A DNA stretch of 64,000 nt from Thermoflavifilum thermophilum (GTDB lineage: Bacteria > Bacteroidota > Bacteroidia > Chitinophagales > Chitinophagaceae), in NCBI RefSeq assembly GCF_900116565.1, contig NZ_FPCJ01000001.1, forward strand, positions 1,652,540 to 1,716,539, given 5' to 3'. The notes beneath the pieces were generated by a model. It was given only the letters and a program-made list of their open reading frames with translations. It was not told the DNA's origin and did not search any database. Positions 18,486 to 27,560 of the stretch are shown piece by piece. Numbering within the stretch: the stretch's first letter is position 1; each line of letters starts with the position of its first letter. The position numbers and the translations under genes were made by a program.

Positions 18486-19250
18486 TTATGCCCGTTTGGA
18501 TGAAGAAGATGACCGTTGCAATTTGTCGATGCGTGATTGCAGTTGCTGTACTACTTCAGCCAGTTGTTCCACCCCTATGCGGGGCTTTTGTGCTGGGCGG
18601 CTGATGATCAGATCGGCCTGCCAGATTTCCAGAATATCTTCTTTGGAAACGCTGTAGGGCGGATAGGCCGGATTGTCGGATACCAGGGTAATTTTCTGCG
18701 GTTGCCGGTTGCTTTTCTGAATTCGTTTGTACACAATACCTTCCTGCCGGGTTACCACTATGCAGGGTTGCTGGTTTTTGACATCTTCCAGCCGCTCCAC
18801 GCGATGCCCTACGACAACTGATCCCGACTCCACCGGCAGCATGGAATCACCACTGATTTCAAAAGCGCGATAGTGGCCCGCACCCAGCATGGGCAAGGTG
18901 AAAGTATTAAGTTCTTCGATAAATTCTTCATCACTATATCCCTGCAAGTAGCCAGCAGCGGCTTTTTGCGGGACAAATTCAATGCGCTGGCGGGGCGTTT
19001 GCTGGGCCTGTTCTTTCAGGCGTCGAAAGCGTACACCCGGGGCTGACAGATCCTGCCACAGCAAATCCTCCAGCGAAATGCCAAACCACTCCGAAATCTT
19101 TTGCAGTACATCCAGCCTCGGTTCGGCTCTTTGCTCTTCATACGCGCCCAGCAACGACCGTTTGATGCCCAGCCGATCGGCAAATGCTTGTTGGGTAAGT
19201 CCCTTCTGCTGACGCAGGATGCGAATGTTTTTTCCGGCCAGGGATGCCAT
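18486..19250 (-). CDS. XRE-family repressor with S24 (LexA/CI-like) peptidase domain
   Basis: The N-terminal helix-turn-helix (NIRILRQQKGLTQQAFADRL, then IKRSLLGAYEEQRAEP) is followed by a linker and a C-terminal S24 domain. The predicted catalytic serine is in EISGDSMLPVESGS and the lysine in GIVYKRIQKS; an Ala-Gly pair in LGAGHYRAF is the likely self-cleavage site. Such proteins repress genes until DNA damage or RecA contact triggers cleavage, although many S24 regulators in Bacteroidota respond to other cues. The start at 19250 (MASLAGKN) is preferred over 19283, which adds only an unrelated stretch. Confidence 0.85.
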   Translation of the reverse strand: MASLAGKNIRILRQQKGLTQQAFADRLGIKRSLLGAYEEQRAEPRLDVLQKISEWFGISLEDLLWQDLSAPGVRFRRLKEQAQQTPRQRIEFVPQKAAAGYLQGYSDEEFIEELNTFTLPMLGAGHYRAFEISGDSMLPVESGSVVVGHRVERLEDVKNQQPCIVVTRQEGIVYKRIQKSNRQPQKITLVSDNPAYPPYSVSKEDILEIWQADLIISRPAQKPRIGVEQLAEVVQQLQSRIDKLQRSSSSSKRA

Positions 19251-19318
19251 AAGTGTTAGTCTAAAATTCAGAATTGCTAACAAATTTAGTAAGCTTTTGC
19301 AAAACAGGCATGGAAAAA

Positions 19319-19349
19319 TTGGAAATCAGGAGTTTGACCTGTATTTTTG
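19319..19349 (+). promoter_or_regulatory. Bacteroidota promoter (TTG, 20-base spacer, TATTTTTG)
   Basis: TTG at 19319-19321 and TATTTTTG at 19342-19349 are separated by 20 bases, matching the phylum's -33/-7 architecture. The -7 box ends 26 bases before the ATG at 19376. Confidence 0.65.
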
Positions 19350-19375
19350 TTTGGCTGTCATAAAATGCTTATCTC

Positions 19376-19831
19376 ATGCACACTTTCTTTTTGATTCTGC
19401 ATAACTGGATGCGTTGGGTGGTGATTTTACTGGGCCTGTGGGCATGGTTCAGCGCATTCACCCAATTTATGGGTGATAAAAAATATTTGCCCGTACATCG
19501 CCGTAGCGGATTGCTTTTTATGATTAGCTGCGATCTGCAGTTATTGATTGGTATCATCCTGTACATCGTGGGAGGATGGCTGTCCCGGTGGAGTGAGATG
19601 TCGCAAACCATGCAACAAGCCTCTGCGAGATTTTTTACCGTAGAACATGAAACGTTGATGATCATAGCCTGGATTTTGGTACACGTGGGTTGGAGCCGGG
19701 TAAAAAAAGCCCAGAGCGACCAGCAAAAACTCGCCCGTTCACTTGTTTTCTTTGGCATTGCCTTGCTGCTGATCATCATTGCCATACCCTGGCCATTCCG
19801 GGAAGTGGCTCGCCCCTGGTTGCGGACATAA
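19376..19831 (+). CDS. Four-helix integral membrane protein
   Basis: A 151-residue protein with four hydrophobic segments (roughly residues 4-28, 43-65, 85-105 and 118-138). It begins MHTFFLILHNWMRWVVILLG, and histidines near helix ends (His9, His41, His90, His102) are compatible with, but do not prove, haem or metal binding. Similar Bacteroidota proteins are often labelled cytochrome b-like without experimental support. It has its own promoter and stands alone, 115 bases before the superoxide dismutase gene, which also has its own promoter. Confidence 0.65.
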   Translation: MHTFFLILHNWMRWVVILLGLWAWFSAFTQFMGDKKYLPVHRRSGLLFMISCDLQLLIGIILYIVGGWLSRWSEMSQTMQQASARFFTVEHETLMIIAWILVHVGWSRVKKAQSDQQKLARSLVFFGIALLLIIIAIPWPFREVARPWLRT

Positions 19832-19868
19832 AATTTGAAAATGGGATGACCAGACGAATCATAGCTAA

Positions 19869-19900
19869 TTTGCCAGCTGGTAGATAAATGTGTATTTTTG
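19869..19900 (+). promoter_or_regulatory. Bacteroidota promoter (TTTG, 20-base spacer, TATTTTTG) for superoxide dismutase
   Basis: TTTG at 19869-19872 and TATTTTTG at 19893-19900 with exactly 20 bases between them give a full match to both elements. The -7 box ends 46 bases before the ATG. Confidence 0.75.
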
Positions 19901-19946
19901 TTATCCTGTTTGACATTCATTTTTAACCCTTTAAAATCGATAGATT

Positions 19947-20558
19947 ATGGCATTTACACTTCCTTCCTTACCGTATGCTTTTGATGCACTGGAACCCCAT
20001 ATTGATAAGACCACGATGGAAATTCATCACGGCAAGCATCATGGCGGCTATGTGACCAACCTGAATAATGCTATTGCGGGCACGGATGCCGAAAACAAAA
20101 CCATTGAAGAAATTCTGAAACAGGTATCCAAATATCCGGTAGCTGTGCGCAACAATGGAGGTGGGCATTATAACCACTCTTTGTTCTGGACCATCTTATC
20201 TCCGCAGGGTGGCGGACAGCCTTCGGGTAAGCTGGCCGAGGCCATCAATAGTACTTTTGGCAGCTTTGACAAGTTTAAAGAAGAGTTTAACAAAGCCGCT
20301 TTGGGTCGTTTCGGCAGTGGCTGGGCCTGGTTGATTGTGCAGAACGGCAAACTGGTCATTACTTCCACGCCCAATCAGGATAATCCGCTGATGGATGTGG
20401 CCGAACAGCAAGGTACGCCGATATTCGGACTGGACGTATGGGAACATGCCTATTACCTGAAATATCAGAACCGCCGCGCCGATTATGTGAATGCCTTCTG
20501 GAACATCGTGAACTGGCCCGAGGTAGAAAAGCGTTATGAAGCGGCATTGAAATCATGA
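19947..20558 (+). CDS. sodB: Superoxide dismutase [Fe/Mn]
   Basis: Converts superoxide to hydrogen peroxide and oxygen. The 203-residue protein has the four metal ligands in order: His in [13 protein letters not shown], His in [12 protein letters not shown], and Asp and His in [20 protein letters not shown]. No signal peptide is present, so it is cytoplasmic. Fe and Mn types are hard to separate by eye; GGGQPSGKL is compatible with either and cambialistic enzymes are common in the phylum. It is monocistronic, with a consensus promoter and a strong terminator. Confidence 0.95.
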   Translation: MAFTLPSLPYAFDALEPHIDKTTMEIHHGKHHGGYVTNLNNAIAGTDAENKTIEEILKQVSKYPVAVRNNGGGHYNHSLFWTILSPQGGGQPSGKLAEAINSTFGSFDKFKEEFNKAALGRFGSGWAWLIVQNGKLVITSTPNQDNPLMDVAEQQGTPIFGLDVWEHAYYLKYQNRRADYVNAFWNIVNWPEVEKRYEAALKS

Positions 20559-20577
20559 ACTGGCAAATGCATAAAGC

Positions 20578-20604
20578 AAAGCCCGCTTCTGAAGCGGGCT
20601 TTTT
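20578..20604 (+). terminator. Intrinsic terminator after superoxide dismutase
   Basis: AAAGCCCGCTT (20578-20588) pairs with AAGCGGGCTTT (20592-20602) across a three-base loop and runs into T residues. It also lies just beyond the stop of the convergent minus-strand epimerase gene. Confidence 0.85.
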
Positions 20605-20631
20605 AGTTTTTTTGAATCAAAAATAGAAAGA

Positions 20632-21522
20632 TCACCCCAGCAATTTGTGCAGGTATTGATAGCTTTCCGTAATGCTTACAAAGGGATCCCCTGGACATAC
20701 ATCCTGTTCCACAAAGAAATGCTGCATGCCTGCTTGTCGCGCATGCGCAAAGATGGTTTTAAAATCAATAATGCCATGGCCTACTTCCGTAAAAAACTGC
20801 TTAGGTGTATTATCCATATCCTTTACATGCCAGAGTACAAAGCGGCCGGGATATTTGGCAAACAGCTTGAGCGGATCCTGCCCGGCTTTTTTGACCCAGT
20901 AAATATCCATTTCCATTTTTACCAGGTTGGGATCGGTTGATTTCAGCAACACCTCATAAGGAATCTGCCCGTCAATGGGTTCAAATTCAAAATTGTGGTT
21001 ATGATAGCAAAATTGGATGCCGGCCTGCTTGCATTGTTCGCCTGCCCGATTGAAAATATCAGCAATTTTTTTGTACTGATCGAGGGTTTTCCGTTCATCG
21101 GGCATCAGGAAGGCGCATACCATGTATTGTTGACCCACCGTATGGGCATCTTCAATGGCTTTTTCCCAGCCGTTTTGGATGCTGCCCAGGGGAGAACGGG
21201 AAGTTTTTTCCAATCCGCCAAGGATATAATGTCCGCTAATTTGTTGCAGATGGTTCTGATTCAACAGTTGCTTGTAGGCCTTTGCCTCATAGCCGTAAAA
21301 TTTTTCGGTGCCCGTGTAGGTAGCGGCTTCCACTTCATTGTAACCTATGCGAGCTACATGCGCCAGGGATCCTGCAGGATCTTTGGCCATGGCATCGCGA
21401 ATGGTGTAAAGTTGCAGGCCAATAGCCCGGCTCTGGGCTTCGGTATCAGGCAAAAGAGGCGCGGCCAGTACGGCAGCTGTCATTACCGAAAGCTGTTGCA
21501 GGAAAGATCTTCTGGTAGTCAT
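20632..21522 (-). CDS. Exported sugar phosphate isomerase/epimerase-like TIM barrel (Tat signal)
   Basis: The protein starts MTTRRSFLQQLSVMTAAVLA, a twin-arginine signal that should send a folded, cofactor-bearing protein to the periplasm. The rest is a xylose isomerase-like barrel: GLQLYTIRDAM at the first strand, IQFCYHNHNFEFEP with the metal-binding His/Glu region, EMDIYWVKKAGQDP, WHVKDMD, and HFFVEQDVC at the C-terminus. Start 21522 begins directly at the RR motif; 21531 adds three residues. It is divergent from the SusC/SusD pair, so it may handle the same imported sugar; that link is inferred. Confidence 0.85.
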   Translation of the reverse strand: MTTRRSFLQQLSVMTAAVLAAPLLPDTEAQSRAIGLQLYTIRDAMAKDPAGSLAHVARIGYNEVEAATYTGTEKFYGYEAKAYKQLLNQNHLQQISGHYILGGLEKTSRSPLGSIQNGWEKAIEDAHTVGQQYMVCAFLMPDERKTLDQYKKIADIFNRAGEQCKQAGIQFCYHNHNFEFEPIDGQIPYEVLLKSTDPNLVKMEMDIYWVKKAGQDPLKLFAKYPGRFVLWHVKDMDNTPKQFFTEVGHGIIDFKTIFAHARQAGMQHFFVEQDVCPGDPFVSITESYQYLHKLLG

Positions 21523-21653
21523 GGGTAACAATTTGAAAGATACAGATTGAAAGATACAGACTCAAAGTACTGGATAATTTTTGAAAAAAAGAATCTTCTT
21601 TTGAACATTCCCACAAGACCGTCAAAAAAGTATAAAAAAAGGTTAAAAAAGTA

Positions 21654-21685
21654 TTTGTTTTTTTAAAACAAATCGCATAAGTTTG
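21654..21685 (+). promoter_or_regulatory. Bacteroidota promoter (TTTG, 20-base spacer, TAAGTTTG) for susC
   Basis: TTTG at 21654-21657 and TAAGTTTG at 21678-21685 are 20 bases apart, matching the phylum's -33 and -7 elements. Transcription would start about 7 bases later, leaving a leader of about 260 bases upstream of susC. Confidence 0.75.
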
Positions 21686-21730
21686 TCTGTCGATACGGTT
21701 TTGACTCCTTTACCCATTAAACCACTGTAT

Positions 21731-21829
21731 ATGAATTTGGTTTACTCCTTACCCGCTTTGGTTTCTCCTTCATTTGGTTATTCTTCTCTGATTGCTTCCC
21801 GGTTGTGTTTTCTGGACCCCTTTCCTTGA
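21731..21829 (+). CDS. Possible 32-codon leader peptide upstream of susC
   Basis: An ATG at 21731 opens a 32-codon frame (MNLVYSLPALVSPSFGYSS at the start, ending CFLDPFP) between the susC promoter and susC. It is hydrophobic and serine-rich and has no family similarity that I can see. It could be a translated leader, or a chance frame. Without conservation data this is weak. Confidence 0.2.
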   Translation: MNLVYSLPALVSPSFGYSSLIASRLCFLDPFP

Positions 21830-21955
21830 TATGCGTGTTGGGCATGAGAGTGATAGCTTTTATGCTGTCTGCTCAGGTGAGATAGTTGTTTGAATATTCT
21901 TTCGAAATAGATAGTTCAAAAATTGATCTTTTAACCCATAAACCAGATCTGCACA

Positions 21956-24900
21956 ATGAAACACAGACTTACACAGTTGTTTCGGGCTGTGATGATCCTG
22001 GGTGCCGTGGCCCTGAGCACCCAGGCTTTAGCCCAGCGAACCGTCCGGGGAACCATTCTCAATGCGACGGATAATTCTCCCATCGTCGGGGCCTCCATTC
22101 AGGTAAAAGGAACGAACACCGGTGCTGTTTCAGGGCCGGATGGTTCCTTTAGCATTCAGGTGCCGAATGACCAGGCCGTGCTGGTGATATCTTTTATTGG
22201 GTTTAACTCCCAACAGGTGCCGGTGGATGGGCATTCTACCCTCACCATTAAACTTCAGGAAAGCGCCAGCCAGCTCAACGAAGTGGTGGTGACGGGGTAC
22301 ACTGCACAACAGAAAAAAGACATCACCGGTTCTGTATCCATTGTGAATGTGGATAATCTCAAGCAAATTCCCGCAGGAACGCTGGAGTCCCAATTGCAAG
22401 GGATGGCAGCCGGGGTAACGGTAATCAACTCCGGTGTGCCCGGTGGTGGAAGCAATTTCCGGATCAGGGGTATCACCTCACTGGGTAACACCGATCCATT
22501 GATTATTGTAGATGGTGTGCAGGTGGGAAGTATGCAGGACATCAATCCTTATGATATCGAATCTATTCAAGTCCTCAAAGATGCCGGTGCGGCAGCCATT
22601 TACGGCGTGCGCGGATCCAATGGTGTGGTGATTATAACTACTAAAAAAGGGAAAGCCGGAGCTACCAAAGTAAATTATGACGGCTACATTGGTACCCAGC
22701 GGCCGTTGAGTGGGAATGTCTGGAATATTGCCACTCCTCAGGAAGAAGCAAACCTGATTTGGCAAGCTTATAAAAACGACGGCATTACGCCCAGCCATCC
22801 GCAGTATGGAAGTGGGCCTACTCCTGTATTACCCGACTATATTATCCCTACCGGTGCTAAAGAAGGGGACCCGGGTACCAGTCCATCCGATTATGTATTT
22901 GATCCCGGACAGCCCGACGATAACCGCATCACCCGGGCCAACAAAGCAGGGACCGACTGGTTTCATGCGATATTCAAGCCAGCCCTGCAAATGCAGCACT
23001 CCATCTCTGCCAGTGGTGGAACTGATAAATCCAATTACCTGTTCTCGCTCGAGTACTTGAATCAGGAAGGTACTTTGATTTATACTTACCTGAAAAGATA
23101 TGGCGTTCGGATGAACAGTAATTTCAAAGTGGGTGATCATATCCGGGTAGGTGAAAATGCATATGTTTACTACAAACAAAATCCGGGTTTCACCAACCAG
23201 AACGAAGGAAATGCTATCTCCTTCAGCTATCGGGAACCGCCGATTATTCCTATCTATGATATCATGGGTAATTTTGCAGGCACAGGAGCTAAAAACTTAA
23301 GTAACTCACAAAATCCTTATGCGAACCAATATCGAACAAAAGATAACAAGTCCAATGACTGGGCCGTTTTAGGCGATGTGTATGCCGAAGTGGATTTCCT
23401 GAAGCATTTTACCGCCCGTACCCAATTTGGTGGAAATTATGACAACTACTATTACTATTTCTTTACTTATACCGCCTACGAAAATGCCGAAGGAGCTACC
23501 AATCCCAATAGCTACACCGAAGGAGCTGGATACAACAGCAGCTGGACCTGGACCAACACTTTGAGATACAGCCAGCAGTTTGGTAGTCATAATGTGGCAC
23601 TGCTGGTGGGTTCGGAAGCCGTGAACAATTTTGGGCGATCTATGGTGGCTAGCCGAACCAATTACGTCATTACCGACCCCACCTACTGGGAACTGAACAC
23701 AGGTAGTGGTGCAGTATCAAACAGCGGTAGTGTATATACAAACAATACTTTGTTCTCCTTGTTTGGCCGATTGGATTACAGCTATAAAGACAAGTACTTG
23801 CTGGCGGCCACCCTGCGGCGGGATGGTTCGTCTATGCTGGCGCCGGAATCCCGCTATGGCTACTTCCCCTCGGTATCGTTGGCATGGCGTATTTCTCAGG
23901 AATCGTTCATGAAAAATATTACTTGGATCAATGATCTGAAGATCAGAGGTGGATGGGGTAAATTGGGTTCCTTGAGCAACATTAATCCCACTAATGCTTA
24001 CACATTATATTCACAGTTCGCCAGTAAGTCTTACTACGACTTGAATGGAACAGGAACATCTTCTTTATTGGGCTGGTATAATAGCCAGCTGGGTAATCCA
24101 AAAGCCAAATGGGAGGGCGATATCCTGACTAATGTGGGTTTTGATGCAACTATTTTAGGTGATCGGCTGGACATTTCACTGGACTGGTATAAGAAAGCTA
24201 TCAGTGGTTTATTGTTTCCTGTAACTTTGCCAGCAACGGCTGGTGGAGCTGCTTCCCCATTTGTGAACTTAGGAAATATTCAGAATACTGGAATTGACTT
24301 CAGTGGCACCTACCATGCCCGGATTAGCAGCGATTTCAATCTGGATCTGACCGGAACGCTGACTTCTTACAACAATAAAATTGTGAAGCTGCCTTTCCAG
24401 TATCAGGATTATTACAGTGCGGGTTCAACTCGTATTGGTGCATTTACCCGTGCACAGGTGGGTCATCCTATCGGTGCTTTCTTTGGATATAAAGTGATTG
24501 GCTATTTCAAAGATGCCAACGATGTCGCCAAATCACCTACTCAAACGGGTGCTGCTCCTGGCTTTTTCAAATATCTGGATGCCAATGGCGATGGACAAAT
24601 CACAGATGCTGATAGGGTGTTCTTTGGCAATCCCAATCCGAAGTTTACTTATGGATTAAATATAGCAGCTACATATAAGAACTTCGATTTATCAGCCTTT
24701 TTCTATGGTGTGTATGGAAATGATGTGATCAATTATGTGAAATACTGGACCGATTTCTGGCAGGTATTCCAGGGAGCTGTAAGCAAAGAAGCTGTGTACG
24801 ATTCCTGGACACCCACCAACCCCAATCCCAAAACACCGATCCTTACTACCAAAGCCAATTTCAGCAATACCACGGTGTTCAATTCGTGGTATATGGAAAA

Positions 24901-25153
24901 AGGATCCTATTTCAGGTGTAAACAACTGCAAATCGGATATACCATTCCAACTGCACGCCTGTCAAAAGTCGGGATTGACCGCTTGCGGATTTATGTACAG
25001 GCTGCCAACCTGTTCACCATCACCAAATACAGCGGACTGGATCCTGAATTGCAGGGTTCTAACCTGAACGATAACAGCAATTTTGGGATCGATTTCGGAA
25101 ACTATCCAGCGAATCAGAAAGCTTATTTTGTGGGTGTTAATCTTTCATTCTAA
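21956..25153 (+). CDS. SusC/RagA-family TonB-linked outer membrane transporter
   Basis: The 1,065-residue outer membrane channel works with SusD to import glycans or peptides using TonB. A signal peptide (to about residue 26, AQRTVRG follows) leads into a carboxypeptidase regulatory-like domain (GTILNATDNSPIVGASIQVK). The plug domain holds the SusC signature PLIIVDGVQVGSM with DIESIQVLKDAGAAAIYGVR and GVVIITTKKGK, and the rest is beta-barrel ending in aromatic YFVGVNLSF, the usual insertion signal. SusD follows by 26 bases. No glycosidase is nearby, so the substrate is open. Confidence 0.95.
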   Translation: MKHRLTQLFRAVMILGAVALSTQALAQRTVRGTILNATDNSPIVGASIQVKGTNTGAVSGPDGSFSIQVPNDQAVLVISFIGFNSQQVPVDGHSTLTIKLQESASQLNEVVVTGYTAQQKKDITGSVSIVNVDNLKQIPAGTLESQLQGMAAGVTVINSGVPGGGSNFRIRGITSLGNTDPLIIVDGVQVGSMQDINPYDIESIQVLKDAGAAAIYGVRGSNGVVIITTKKGKAGATKVNYDGYIGTQRPLSGNVWNIATPQEEANLIWQAYKNDGITPSHPQYGSGPTPVLPDYIIPTGAKEGDPGTSPSDYVFDPGQPDDNRITRANKAGTDWFHAIFKPALQMQHSISASGGTDKSNYLFSLEYLNQEGTLIYTYLKRYGVRMNSNFKVGDHIRVGENAYVYYKQNPGFTNQNEGNAISFSYREPPIIPIYDIMGNFAGTGAKNLSNSQNPYANQYRTKDNKSNDWAVLGDVYAEVDFLKHFTARTQFGGNYDNYYYYFFTYTAYENAEGATNPNSYTEGAGYNSSWTWTNTLRYSQQFGSHNVALLVGSEAVNNFGRSMVASRTNYVITDPTYWELNTGSGAVSNSGSVYTNNTLFSLFGRLDYSYKDKYLLAATLRRDGSSMLAPESRYGYFPSVSLAWRISQESFMKNITWINDLKIRGGWGKLGSLSNINPTNAYTLYSQFASKSYYDLNGTGTSSLLGWYNSQLGNPKAKWEGDILTNVGFDATILGDRLDISLDWYKKAISGLLFPVTLPATAGGAASPFVNLGNIQNTGIDFSGTYHARISSDFNLDLTGTLTSYNNKIVKLPFQYQDYYSAGSTRIGAFTRAQVGHPIGAFFGYKVIGYFKDANDVAKSPTQTGAAPGFFKYLDANGDGQITDADRVFFGNPNPKFTYGLNIAATYKNFDLSAFFYGVYGNDVINYVKYWTDFWQVFQGAVSKEAVYDSWTPTNPNPKTPILTTKANFSNTTVFNSWYMEKGSYFRCKQLQIGYTIPTARLSKVGIDRLRIYVQAANLFTITKYSGLDPELQGSNLNDNSNFGIDFGNYPANQKAYFVGVNLSF

Positions 25154-25179
25154 TTGTTTACATCTAAAACCGTACGGAA

Positions 25180-27027
25180 ATGAAACGACAATATAAATTC
25201 TGGATCAGCTTTTCCATTGTAGGAACTTGCCTGATTTCCTTGTATTCCTGCAAAAACTTCCTCGATAAACCACCAATAGGTGCCGTAAGCCAGCAAACAC
25301 TGGCCACGCCTGAAGGCATTCAGCAATTGCTGATTGGAGCTTATTCCTTGCTAGATGGCGAAGGAGGAAACAATTCCGGTTGGGGTTCTGCAGCATCCAA
25401 TTGGGTGTATGGCGATGTGTGTGCGGATAATGCATACAAAGGATCCACCCCTTCTGACCAGGGCGACATTGTGCCGCTGGAAACCTGGAGTGCCGATCCC
25501 AGCAACAGTTACCCGGCTCAAAAATGGGATGCCATGTACGATGGTATCCAACGAGCCAATGATGTAATTCGTACCATTCGCATTGCCAAAAACTTAGGAA
25601 CACTGGATACCACGGAAGTAATTGCCGAAGCCCGTTTTCTACGTGGGTTTTATCATTTTGAACTCTACCGGGTATTTAAGAATATTCCCTATGTGGATGA
25701 AAGCATTACTTATACCAACAACAATTTCAATGCTCCCAATGTAGATGCTTCTGGCAATTATATCGATCCGCTTCCCAACATTGAAGCCGATTTTCAGTTT
25801 GCCATGACCAATCTGCCTGCTGTACAATCCGAGCCTGGTAGAGCCAATAAATATGCCGCTGAAGCTTTTCTGGCCTGGTGCTATATGTATGAACTGAAAT
25901 ATTCACAGGCGAAGGGGTTGCTGGATGATATCATCCAAAACGGAGTGAATGCCAAAGGACAGAAATATGCATTGCAGCCCGTTTTTGCTAATAACTTCAA
26001 CCCCGACCCTTCGGCTAAAAATAGCACGGAAAGCGTATTTGCTGTGCAAATGTCAGTGAACGACAATTCAGGCGATGCAGCCAATATCACAGGTAACGCA
26101 AATGGAAATTATGGAGATGTATTGAATTTCCCGTACAATGCGGGTCCAGGTGCTTGTTGTGGATTTGATAATCCTTCGGAAGATCTGGCCAATGCTTTCA
26201 AAACGGATAATAATGGCCTACCCTTATTCCAGAATAATGCTTATCAACAGGGAAATAATGTGAGTGATACCCTGAATCCTTGGACGGGATTTCTGGATCC
26301 GCGTATTGACTGGACCATGGGTCGGCCAGGCATTCCCTATCTGGATTGGGGGCCTCAAAATCCCTCTTGGATTCGGGATGTATCTAACGACTGGTTATTC
26401 AGCCCCAAGAAAAATGTATATGCTAAAAGCCAAAAGGGTACGTATTCCGATGTATCTACTTTCTGGGCTTCAACAGAACTTACCGCTAATAATGTCAATG
26501 TAATCCGTTATTCCCAGATTTTGCTCTGGGAAGCCGAATGTAACGCTGAACTGGGCGACCTGAACCAGGCTCAGGTGTATGTGGACAGTGTAAGGGCGCG
26601 GGCTGCTAATAAGGCCGGCTGGGTCTATAAAAATGCTTCCTTCGACGCCAAGAGTTTTACTTATTCACCCCAAACCACACCGGCTGATAATTATAAAATC
26701 AGCACTTATACCAGCGTCTATGGTCCAGGTTATTTTGCTTCTCTGGGTAAAAATGCGGCGCTTGAGGCTATTCGTTTTGAAGAACGGCTTGAATTTGCCA
26801 TGGAAGGCCATCGCTTCTTCGATCTGCAAAGATGGGATAAGGAATCGCCCGGGTATATGGCTACAGTGTTAAATAAATATGCTCAACTTACCGCTGTTCG
26901 TGTACCTTATATGACGGGAGCGAAGTTCACGCAAGGCAAGAATGAAATCTTTGCCATTCCGCAGTCGCAGATTGATATTGAAAACAAGACAGGTACCATT
27001 TATCTCAAACAAAATCCCGGATACTAA
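25180..27027 (+). CDS. SusD/RagB-family outer membrane lipoprotein
   Basis: Forms the lid that binds ligand over the SusC channel. The N-terminus (FSIVGTCLISLYSCKNFLDKPP cut to the key part LISLYSCKNF) is a lipoprotein signal with the anchoring Cys in YSC. SusD features are AEARFLRGFYHFELYRVF in the TPR region, NIEADFQFAMTNLP, and the C-terminal IRFEERLEFAMEGHRFFDL, which is the strongest family motif. At 615 residues it is somewhat long for the family. It is transcribed with susC and followed by a strong terminator. Confidence 0.94.
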   Translation: MKRQYKFWISFSIVGTCLISLYSCKNFLDKPPIGAVSQQTLATPEGIQQLLIGAYSLLDGEGGNNSGWGSAASNWVYGDVCADNAYKGSTPSDQGDIVPLETWSADPSNSYPAQKWDAMYDGIQRANDVIRTIRIAKNLGTLDTTEVIAEARFLRGFYHFELYRVFKNIPYVDESITYTNNNFNAPNVDASGNYIDPLPNIEADFQFAMTNLPAVQSEPGRANKYAAEAFLAWCYMYELKYSQAKGLLDDIIQNGVNAKGQKYALQPVFANNFNPDPSAKNSTESVFAVQMSVNDNSGDAANITGNANGNYGDVLNFPYNAGPGACCGFDNPSEDLANAFKTDNNGLPLFQNNAYQQGNNVSDTLNPWTGFLDPRIDWTMGRPGIPYLDWGPQNPSWIRDVSNDWLFSPKKNVYAKSQKGTYSDVSTFWASTELTANNVNVIRYSQILLWEAECNAELGDLNQAQVYVDSVRARAANKAGWVYKNASFDAKSFTYSPQTTPADNYKISTYTSVYGPGYFASLGKNAALEAIRFEERLEFAMEGHRFFDLQRWDKESPGYMATVLNKYAQLTAVRVPYMTGAKFTQGKNEIFAIPQSQIDIENKTGTIYLKQNPGY

Positions 27028-27057
27028 TATCGATTCCCAATTTATTTCTTGAAATGC

Positions 27058-27091
27058 AAAACAGGAGGCTCTTCCAGGTGCCTCCTGTTTT
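27058..27091 (+). terminator. Intrinsic terminator after susD
   Basis: AAAACAGGAGGC (27058-27069) pairs perfectly with GCCTCCTGTTTT (27080-27091) around a 10-base loop, followed by further T residues. Confidence 0.88.
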
Positions 27092-27146
27092 TTATCTTAA
27101 GTTTTGGGGTAACAAACAGGATGAAGGGGGTCAACAACACGAAAGC

Positions 27147-27458
27147 CTACGCCTTCAGAAATTCAATCCACGGCAATTCCGGTTTATCCCATTCAATCCA
27201 ATACATGCCTTCAGCTAAAAAATGCAGATGAAAAATCAATTCCTGCTCACCTGGCCTGAGCAACAAGGTGCGGCCCGACCAGATACGCATATTGTAATCT
27301 TTGATTTCCATTCGAACATGAACAAAACTTTCACTCCGGAATATCACATGCATGTTTTGATGCACCGTTCGGGGATAATACCTGACCAGAACCACTGTTG
27401 TGGCACTGCGAACTGAGTATGCCATAGGATAAGGAAATACGGGTAAGGTTTTCATCAT
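27147..27458 (-). CDS. Small protein of unknown function
   Basis: A 103-residue frame starting MMKTLPVFPYPMAYSVRSATT. It has no signal peptide or membrane helix. The sequence alternates hydrophobic and charged residues as in a small beta-sandwich (MRIWSGRTLLLRPGEQELIF, then HFLAEGMYWIEW), and I do not recognise the family. It lies between the susD terminator and a minus-strand two-component system, on the same strand as the latter. It may be a real gene, but it lacks a clear promoter or homologue that I can name. Confidence 0.45.
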   Translation of the reverse strand: MMKTLPVFPYPMAYSVRSATTVVLVRYYPRTVHQNMHVIFRSESFVHVRMEIKDYNMRIWSGRTLLLRPGEQELIFHLHFLAEGMYWIEWDKPELPWIEFLKA

Positions 27459-27560
27459 GAGGCTAAAATACCTGCAAAATCTACCTGCCGGATTTGCAAG
27501 GGGGTAAAATCAAAAAATCTGTGGGCGAATGCAGGGAAAAATGAGGACTAAAAATGATGA

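Larger units (their letters stand above)
21523..21955. promoter_or_regulatory. Divergent intergenic region between the epimerase and susC
   Basis: This 433-base region holds an A/T-rich upstream part with several A and T runs (21580-21665), a consensus promoter for the susC direction, and a leader of about 260 bases before the susC ATG. The leader contains two short open frames (32 and 20 codons). I saw no intrinsic hairpin or riboswitch that I recognise. Confidence 0.6.
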
